64,000 bases of DNA from Strongylocentrotus purpuratus (taxonomy: Eukaryota; Echinodermata; Echinoidea; Camarodonta; Strongylocentrotidae): positions 21,016,114 through 21,080,113 of the forward strand of contig NW_022145611.1 of NCBI RefSeq assembly GCF_000002235.5, read 5' to 3'. Made by a program: the position numbers and the translations under genes. The notes under the pieces are model-generated. The model was not told where the DNA came from. It saw only the letters and a list, made by a program, of their open reading frames with translations, and ran no database searches. Below, piece by piece: positions 11,901 to 23,000 of this stretch. The first letter of the stretch is position 1; every line of letters begins with the position of its first letter.

Positions 11901-14900
11901 ACTGGTGAAAAATTTAAGAGCTACACCACGTATTCCGTAACGATATAGTTTAAATAGTAAAATATTGTGATTAATTGTGTCAAATGCCTTAGACAGATCT
12001 ATAAAAACTCCTATTGCAAATTCGTTCGCCTCAAAGGCGTCTATGACTTTACTAGAAAGACTGGTAAGAGCCATACATGTTGAATAATCCCTACGGAAAC
12101 CATATTGAAGCTTATTGAGAATAGAGTGTTTGTCAAGGAATTCAAAAGTTCTTTTATAAACAATGCGCTCGAATAATTTAGAGAAGACTGACAGTACAGA
12201 AATGGGCCTATAGTTTGTAAATTCACGCTTGTCACCAGATTTAAACACTGGTGTTACTTTAGCTTTCTTTAGCTCATCTGGAAAAACTCTGTTTAATAAT
12301 GAAAGGTTGAATACATGGCATAGTGGTCAAAAGATGTACATAATGACCTGTTTAATGACTCTGGGACTGTATTCGTCCAAACCTGCAGCTTTATAGTTTC
12401 CAAAAGTACTAACAATGTTACAAATTTCGTTTTCCCTAGTAGGATATAAATACAAAGAGTCCACAGGTGGATCATTCATATACTGTAAATAATTCGTTTG
12501 GGTACCTGGGATTTTATTTGCTAAATATATCCACAAAGACCAAGGAAGATAAAGGTAACGATGAGCAAATTGATTTTACTGCTGTATTTCTACACAAAAT
12601 CTGATAACAATCAGAGCTAAAATCGTGCACATTCGTTCATGGCGGCGAGACTTAGTTCCCTAACAGTTCAATTTACAGCTATTGCTTTGACTGAGATATG
12701 GATTAAGGAGTACAATTCCTATTATGATATTCATAACTATATTGTACTTAAAGGTCGACAGAATAAAAAAAGGTGGTGGAATTGTTTTTTATGTAAGAAA
12801 TGATGTGAAATTTAATCGTAGACTTGATCTTTATATAAATACTCCATATATTGAATCGCTTTTTATTGAAGATGTTACTGCTAATAAAAGTGCAATTCTC
12901 GGAGTTGTTTATAGACCTCCTGATCAACCTATACAAAGTTTTGTTGAGTCGGTTGAAAATGTTATTACTACTGTAAACACTGAAAATAGAATGTTTTACA
13001 TGATTGGAGATTATAATATAAACCTATTTAAAGTAAATTGTCAATCTCATGTTAAAGATTTTATTGAAATGTTTATGGCAGTTGGTATGTACTCTCTAGT
13101 TCATGGTCCAACATTGTTCATCTGGCACAATCCTAACCGACATTAGTGATCATTTCCCAATATTCTGCTTTTATTCTCAAAATACTTAAACCGTAACAGA
13201 AACATGTATTACAATGAAAAGACAATTTAGTGCAAAAAATATAAATACTTTTATTACGAATATTGGCAATACGCATTGGATTATGAGAGAAAAAGATGCT
13301 AATTCAAGTTATGATTGTTTTCTAAAACAATTTCAACATGTATATGAAATATGTTTCCCAATGAAATGTCAATCTAAGAAGAAAAAAGAAAAGCTTATAT
13401 TACAAGAAATATTTGAATAATCGTACTGCGTATAGACTTGATGCATACAAAAAGTGTAGAAATAAGTTAACAAATAGAATTAAATATGTAAAATATAAGT
13501 ATTTCAAACAAAGTTTTGTAGATACTAAAGGTGATACTAAACAAACATGGAAAATTATAAATGATCTTTTAGGCACAAAGTCTAAGAAAAACGAAATTCC
13601 GAGTACTTTACAATATAATAATGAAACCATTGATAATGATACAGATATATGTGAATCTTTTAACGAATACTTTATCAATATAGGTCCAAAATTAACATCA
13701 ACTCTTGATATACCTACTGGTGATTTTAAACAGTATCTGAAGAAAAATGAATCTACTGCTTTTTTTACTCCAGTCACTCCAAGAGAAATAATAAACATTG
13801 TAGATAAATTAAAGAGTAATAAATGTAGTGGTTTTGACAGTGTTGATGTTAAGATGGTTAAAAGAGTTATACATTTGATCTGTTATCCATTATGTGCAAT
13901 ATTCAATTCTTCATTGGAAACTGGGATCGTACCAGATCAGTTGAAAATTGCTCAAATTATTCCTATATTTAAAGATATTAAAGATAATAATGATGATAAT
14001 AATAACAACATTAAACTTTTGATAGAAATGATAATAAGTACAAGAACAAAAAGAAGAATGAGAAGAAGAAAAAGAGGAGGAAGAGGAGGAGGAAGAAGAG
14101 GGAAATGAGTGACGGTCCACAAATGTATATCATCTATCAAAGGAGCCTTCACAATCCATTTCAACAACTATTGTAGGAATTTTCGATGAATAAAAAGATA
14201 ATGTCCTTTGGCAAGACATTTATCTACATTTGCCACTCTCCACCCAGGTGTTAAAATGGGTACCCGGTAGGATGCGAAAGTTAATGTGGTTGGATTAGCA
14301 AATGGCGCTTGTAAAATGGCGACTGGCTGCAATACTCCCCAGGGAGTGGAAAATGTGCATACATTGTGTTGCGGGTAAGCCTGAATCCGATGACCGGGGT
14401 AATAATATGTTCCGCGCCTAGAAAAAAAGTATTAGGCGCATTATAAATGTGAGCTATTATTATTATTATTATAGAAAGTGCGGCGAACAGCCGGTAAAAC
14501 ATAGACTAAACAGTGAAGGACGAACGCACGCACATTTTTTCACGTAGCCCTATGTACATTACGCAGAGCGTACAAGTGAACGGGCGAGTTTCACTGACCT
14601 CTAGAGGTCAGTGGCGAGTTTATGTTCATGTGACCTGTGACACGTTGACGTCATTCGACTACAGTGGCTATTTACGAACTCGCTTATTAATGTACTTCTT
14701 TTCTGACATAGAAATCACAGTCAATCAACATCACTCTCAACAATGAATACTTTTTAAGAACTTCTTCTGCATCATAGTCACACACATATACAATAACTTT
14801 TAACTGGCATTAATTAATATTCAACACCCAATCACAATCAGCAATTTGATGATTATAATAACATGAGAGATGAACCAAGCTTACCTTAAAGTTAAATGAA

Positions 14901-16993
14901 GAGAATAGACGGACCGGTGTTATTTCTCGATAAAAGTAACTGTAGAATGCTGTTCTCCAAAGTGGGGTCAAGCTTCCGCAGTAGCTGGACTCTTTGATTA
15001 TGTTACAGGGGTGATCATCATCCTTTTCAGTACAGGCACAGCTAGATGTGCTAAATAAAGGCCTGTTTGTAGTATCTCCCTTTGAATACTTTGTGGGCAT
15101 GTCCACACTATTACTACTACTACTACTACTACTATACCACTACTATTACTACTACTATTGCTACTACTACTACTACTAATACTACTTCTACTGCTTCTTC
15201 TAATACTACTATAGTATACTACTGTAAACTAATAAAGATAACCTCTCACCAATATATCTCTAAAACACCAATCATCCAAAAACCACTGCCAAACTCGTTT
15301 AAATCCACTCTCCTAAATCTCCAACATAAAAGAAGTAAACCCCTAAATCAATACAACTCAACTGAACTGAACATTTTTAGACAAACTACACTGTTGGTCA
15401 TAATGGTGGAATAATTATATTTACCCCAATTTATTGAATGATTTTGACAATGATTTATTCCTAATAGATCTAGATAATAGTATACATTCTCAGATTGTAT
15501 TGAATGACAATTGGGGAGTGTTTGTTTTGCGTGACTGCTAAAGCATGTGTTTGCTACAATGCTAATCAACTAGGGGACCTATGTCCTTAAGTCATAACTG
15601 ACAGTAATGGGGATTAATACCTCATAAAAGGGCACTAATATAGCAAATCGACACGGTTTTTATCCTGGGGGCTCACAGTAACGAGGCCATTGCTTAGCCA
15701 ATGAATCATGACTGTACGCAGCGGGGGCTAGGGTAGGGGGCAGTTTCCATAAATAAACAACAACAAATCTTGATGGGGTTTTAAGCACAATTTAATCATG
15801 AAAGACTGAAAATAATTCATAAATAACACAGTTAAACCAATTATAAATACGAGCGAGCTGTGGGGGAAATAAATGAAAAAAATTGCTCTACATAGGGGCG
15901 TATGTTATGGAAAAAGGAAAAGTGGTACTTTCCAGATAAAAAAAAAGAACACAATTATGATTAGGAAAGGGAAGGAGACAGCAAGGAATTGTGTAAATGA
16001 CGAAAGGTCCACGGGAGTGCTTATTACAGGAAGCTTCCTGGTTGTTATAAGCTTTAACTACATACAAATCACATTCTCTCCAATATTATACAACAAAAGG
16101 TTGTCTTGGAAACCACTTCCATCTTTATGGATCGGTGCAAGGGGAGGCCTTTACTGGGATTCTTTAAAAGGATAAATACTTCACTGAATAGGGATTCTTG
16201 CTATACGTTGTTACATTTAAATTCGATCTTGTGATCTCGAGGCAGCAGACAGCAAGAAATTGTGTAAATAATAAAATGTCCACGGGAGTGTTTGATAGAA
16301 GCTTAAACTACATAAAACTCACATTCTCTTCAATGTTATGTAGGTTGCTATCATGTGAACCACTTATATCTTTATACCCTTTGCCGGGTATCTTGGGTCA
16401 AAGCCCCAGGGAGTTTTTTAAAATATTTTTTAAAGGAAATTCAAAATAGTCGTCACGAGCGACAGAAATTGTAATTTCCTCCTTGAAAATATTTAGTTAG
16501 ATGTTGACAATGAAGGTTATCATCTGTAGTGGTGTCATGGTATTTAGTTTTTATGATTTGGGAGACTTTGTTTGATTAAAAATTGTACATTATTATATCT
16601 ATATGTCTTACATTTTATGATTATCCATGTGCTTATGTATTTTTTGGTGAGAATTTACTACTTTTTAACAACACATAATAAAGTGACAATAAACAGACAT
16701 TTTTATGATATTCTCGTTCGTGATATCTCATTTGGTTTAGATCTATATTTAAAGGTTTCATTTTTCTTCTATTAAAGAAAAGCGTCTGTTGAGTTGGTTA
16801 CATCTAGTCTGTTAAATTTTCGACTGGATGAGCAATGTGTTAGTCTGTAGGTTTTCAATATTTGTTCTTAGTGGGGGGGGGGTGCTATCAAATGTGTGTG
16901 TAGTGGGGTAGCCGGTAGCCTTGTAGATTCTGTCGGTGTATATTGCTAGGCTCTCTATATTGGGTGGTGCCTAAATAAATGAAATACTTCATG

Positions 16994-17029
<36 letters not shown>

Positions 17030-20000
17030 AGAGAGAGAGAAATGAACACAAAAAAATTCAAACGTCGAGTTCTGACAAATTTATTTGAAATCAGAGTTCT
17101 CATTTAATTTTCAACCAATTAAGAAAATAGAATTAACACACCATATAAATGACTTTTTCAGATTTATTGAATGACATTATTGCCAGGTAAATAGTCATTA
17201 TATTGATGGTAAAAATCTCATAAATATGGACATTTCCATTTTTTCTGCCCAGCCCTGTGACTTCGCAAAAGTTCGCCGTTAAGTATAAAAATTAGCGCCA
17301 TTCTAAGAAAACGGGATTTAAATTGTCTGAATCGTCAAACATGCAGAACAATAAACTTCGCATGCATTATGAATAAGGAAAGCATATTTATCCAAAATCT
17401 AATCCGAGAGAAATTGATCGTTTCAATTTGCTTGCTCTCAGTTATTATGAACTCATTGTAACTAATGACAATACACACCACACAGAATAAAATAATAATA
17501 GGCTTATCCAGTGGCGGATCCAGTGGGGAGGGGGGGGGGGGGTTGGGGCCCCAACCCCTGGCAAAAAAAAAGTTTTTAAAAAAGATGGTAACCACGATTT
17601 TGCCTTTTAAAAAAAAGACGGCCCCCATCCCTAGCAACAAAAAAAGCAATAACAAAAAATGGTAACCACAATTTTACCTTTTTGCTTACAAAAACGATTT
17701 TATTTTTAGGCTAGACGCGCCTCTGCACAGTGCCATATATAAAGACTGCAAACTATGTGCAGCTAAAGCACATATTTAAATATATGAGTTTTTTATATTT
17801 TTATTTCAGCACAATTAAACCCTAACACTACCAAATAATGATTAAACAGTAATTTCATGATATCTAAACTACAAAATAAAGATTTCTGACTGAACACTTT
17901 TGCACAGCTTCATAAGCTTGTAGGTAACTAAAGATAATAAAATTAAATAGGAATTGTGATTTTTAAAGTTTTGTACAACTTTAATTTCAGCTTTAGGGGC
18001 TGGAAGATAATAAAAAATATAATTACGACTTGTGGTTTTAAAACAATGGCATTACGTCACAAACATTAGATGCTTCAAGATATATTGATTCTTTTCTCAA
18101 AAATATTACATAATTGCAGCAGCATTAAATGATGGAAAATCTCTGTTGGGGCGAGAAACATGATGAAAAATAACAAAATAACACATAACCCTTGGTTTCT
18201 GAGGATGAATTCCTAAATAACAATACGTGAGAGTAAATGTTTTAAAGGCTGTACAAGATAAATGATGTGGATATCTGTGCAGTGTTAAAATAGCAATAAT
18301 TAACATATTTTGGGCAGTTAACATTGGCACTGTAAATCTAAGGCAGTATTAACAAGCTAAGCAATTTATAACAAATATCAACAACTGCATTTTCCCAAAA
18401 AATTTAAGTTCACTTAGAAATTTCAGAAAATATGACCTTCAGTAATGGCACTAATGCCCCCCCCCCCCCCCCCAAACAAAATTATCGTTTTACTATATTC
18501 GCACATGAGAGAACATTCTGGAAGGCATGCCATTGTCTTTGTTCAGCATTGATTTTGATTCAAGCCTACAAATTAGACGGAGTTATGGTTTTACCAGAGC
18601 TCTTGAAGACACCCTATATAATATTACTTGAAATGTATAGGTCATGAAGAATTTATTACATATAACTAATTTCAGTCAAACTAATGGCAGCACCAATAAA
18701 CAGAATGTGTTTCATGTTTACTTCCTAACATGCAAGTATCAGCTAGAGTTGACAGTGTGGCATTTTCCGGTGTTTTGATAAAGTTTGGGTATGAATATTA
18801 TACTCGTCATAAAGGAACATGTTGAAGCTTACATCTTAAAGGTAATACAAAGTTTTGGTATGGGGTCATGAATTTGGTTCGACTGAACACAATGGAAGCA
18901 TATGCGATCTTACAATATTCAATGATCGTTGTCGCGGTTGAAATCGAGTCTAAAATGATGAAATTGTAAATAATAAACTCTTTATAAGTGTTGTATAGCT
19001 CCCTCTCAAGACTGATATTACTTTAGATGTAAAACAATGTTTCTTGACTACAATCGACCAATTTGCTATTCCCGTTCGGAAATTATATATCAGAACTGCA
19101 TATTCTCAGATTTTTATGGTCGCAGCTACGTATACCATGGAACGGCCTTAGGCGCTATCTGAAATATTTGAAATTTACCGGGAGCACCGGCAAATTCTCG
19201 AATGCAGAAGTGTTTTAGGGGCTACATTTTATAGTGCTTATAATGCATTGATAGGGGCTTCCAATTATATCAACAATTTAAAGAATTACTATCCATCAAA
19301 ATTTCCAAATTTCCCAAAACTTTGCATTACCTTGAAAGTATCCAACAAAGGCCCTAATTCAACCAGTACACCTTTCATTCTTGAGTTACAAAAACACACA
19401 AAACATCAAATATAGGATTTCCCGGCCAAATTCGCGAGTTTGTCATTCAAATTAATTTGTCTTGCGTTCAAATTCGACGGTTTTAGTGCAGTCAGGTATA
19501 TCTCGGGTTTATATTCCCTTTTCTAGTTTTCAAATCTATGGAATTTTCGTTAGAATCTACGTATGTTTCATTCAAATTAAAGAGCAATGTGCTTCTTTCG
19601 CTATTTGGTCATTCGATTTGGCGCAACACGATTTTCTGACAACGCGACAGTGTACTTTTAGCATTCTAATTCATTTGTAGCATTCAAATTAGCACTTTGT
19701 GCACTTAAATTGATGGTCAATATACATTTCTCGTTTATTACACACTTTTTATAGCTCATTCTTTTTCTTTCAAGATTGTTTTTTCATGTGTATTTCATCA
19801 TATTTCATTTTCTTGCATTTATAAACCTATACTTATTAGATTTATCTGATATTCATCAGCATTTAAGTTTGATTGTTAAGAAGAAAAATACGACTTGCAT
19901 CTACGGACCTGACGGTCTCAGTATATTTGTAAATATTCATGTAAGGAAGTTGTTTGTCTTATGTTTCATCATAAATTTATCATAATTTCATCATAATTTC

Positions 20001-23000
20001 ATTATGGAAGAAGGGTACAATATTGTGACTGGGGTAGGGACTAGAGTCAACAATTTGAACATGATTCATTATTTAGCCATGTCTTTAGCCATCGATTCGC
20101 TGGCGGGCAAGTAAACTATGAAGTCTTTAAGAAAACAGAGGGGTGTGCTGGGTATAACTATAAGAAATTCCGAGTCTATAGTAAAAAGGGACGATTGAGG
20201 GTACCCCCACCTTTCCCGGGTATATGAACATGTCAGTGCAGAAATGCCATATCCCTTGATTTTGCCCCTTCTTTACTTTATGTCTGACTACACCCATCTG
20301 CATTGTCCTGAAAATAAATAAATGGAATAACAGCTTAGATCCCAATGGCAAATCATGCATTTTAACTGCATTAGTTAAAAACTGTAAAAGTTTGTTGCAA
20401 TTCTTCCCCCTAACATTCCTAACTTGAATAAAAATGTTACGAATATGAATGACAGGTGTTAATTTGAATGAAAAAAATTACGCTTCGACAAGTGAATATT
20501 AATTTGAATGCTAGTTGAGCAGTTTCTAAATTGAATGACAGATCTATGAAACCCTTCGACCAAAATCCTAAATTAAATACAAAAACTGGAAAATTGAATG
20601 ATAATTGGCATATGGCAAAGCCGATCTGCGCTAACTTAAATGCAAATAAAATGAATTCGAATGACAAACGCGCGAATTTGACCGGGAAATCCTATATATA
20701 AAGGGTATCAATAATTTTGAACAATTTAGCAATTACTAAAAAAACACAAATGAAAATGTCTGTTTGGAGCGAGAAGGGCATTAGCTAGGTGTTAGTGTAT
20801 GAGCTTACACCCTTTTAGCTTGAAAACAGACAAAATGTGTCTTTCACAAAATTGCACTTGTAGATGATTTTGGCATTCATGAATTAGAGAAAACAACTGT
20901 GTATAACACGATTATTTAAGCAAAGTAGAAATATTGGGGAATGCAAACGCGGTAAAATTTCAGTTTCCCGCACACTAAAATGTCTTAGACTGTCTTTTCA
21001 AGCAGTTTATCATATATCGATTCAAAACATATTCACTTTTTTTTAATGAAAAAAAATTATTTAACATAAATCATTAAAATGGCTAGTTACCATACATAGA
21101 AGAGTCCAAAGTTAATAAATATAATTATTAATTATAATAATTGCACCATATTCACGTCTTGGACATAACAGTTACAAGAAATTACCTGCGGCCCCTACAT
21201 GAATGTTAACAAATCCTTAAAAACATTCAATTAATTTTACGCATTCAAATCCAATGATAGAATTTTCATAGTTCATGGTCGAAAAGTAAATAGCTTTGCA
21301 TTCGGATTTCTTTTCTCCATATATCTTCTAAATCTAAATACTGTATATTTACAATACTGGGACGCACTGTATTATGAATTTGAAAGAAAAAACATGTTTG
21401 ACTGACAAAAATGCGAATTTGAATGCACTGATCATGAATTTTAACTTTCGAATAGAAAGGCAGGCCTTATTGTGCTAATTTGAATACATGAATACACTCA
21501 ACATGAATTGGATTGTCAACGTTGCGAATTTAGCAGGGAAAACTCAATATTAAGCAACCGATATAATTTACATGTATATTTATTTTTACAGAAACTAATT
21601 ATAATTTCATGTGAAAATGTGCGAATTTGATTTTCATTGTTAGGGACAACCTGGGCTGTTCACTTGATGCTTTTGATAAAACATGATGGAAATAGGAGCG
21701 AACTTGAAGGAAAGCACATCATAAAGATGGTTCCATTCCTCGAGATTGTAGAAGACATGCTCAACCCATCGGTAAGTACAGTGAAACATGTTGGTATTGA
21801 ACGCTCAAGGGAGACTCGAAAAGTGGTCTCTATGCAGATATGGTCTTTCTATACACATTGCTTTTTGGTTTAATAATAATAATAATAATATGCCGTTTTA
21901 TATAGCGCTCAATACATCGATCCAACGATGTGCCTAAGCGCTTTACAGATTATGTCAAAGTGATGGAGATGCTTCATGAATTCCTCTTGTTTTCCCTCTT
22001 GAACAGAACAGAGCACAAATCATAGAATGAACCTCCGGTGCATAATTGAATAATGATTACATAACTTTGATGAACACGTCCAGCAGTCGTCTCGATGGGT
22101 TTTACAGTTTTGTACAAATAAACCTTATCTGCCCATAGCATTTCCGTCAATTTCAAGTTTATTTAGTCTAAGTAAACTAAGGAATTAACAGGAGGTTATA
22201 TAAATAACACTCTAAACAGTAAGACATGTCGTTAACCTTTTACATTACATAATTCCCTGTCAGAGCTAAAAATACGTAACAGAGATGACACCTTCATCAA
22301 CGTTTAATAATTTATATATAGCTTTACTTTGAAACGTTCATTTAGTCACGTAAACCTCTCATCATTAGTCCTTCATCCTATCATCACAATTAAATACCAA
22401 AATTAAATCTAAAGTGCTTGTGGCGTGACGAAAGCTTAAAGAGAAGGTTGAGTTCTGGGATGAGGTGAAAAATAATTTGTGAGCGTTATCATTCTTTTTA
22501 TGCAAGTGTGGAAGAACATCAGATAAGACATGTTCCCTGAAAAGCATGGCTCTTCAAATGCCTTCATAATCTAAATATGTCAAGTAACATCGTAAAATCC
22601 AGGGTAGGATTTTTACGCCACGTGTTCGTGTAGTCCCATATACATCTTTCTGGGTACCTTTACCAAGACTTGGCCAAATTTCTTATAATTTTGATGATTC
22701 CAGAACCTTGCAATAAAAACAAATTCTTATATGCTAGATGATCAACCTTTTCTGGTCGATTCCACACCGTTTCTTTCACAATGCAATCGCATGACCAGAA
22801 CTCAACTTCATCTTTAAACGAGCGTCCTTCAATCCTATTCGATACTTATGAAATCAAAAGACTTTTTAGATCTTTTCTTTGATGATAGTATTTCCGGAGA
22901 AATCGTCAATATAGTTATTTTTGACAAGTGAACACTTCCCATGAAATCGCCTTTATGATGATTCCATCAACTAAATTATTTGATATGCCGTCATCCCCTC

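Noticed and set aside
11690-13985. Single LINE inverted by twin priming
   Set aside because: The two halves overlap by about 60 homologous but clearly diverged residues, which twin priming of one copy would not give.
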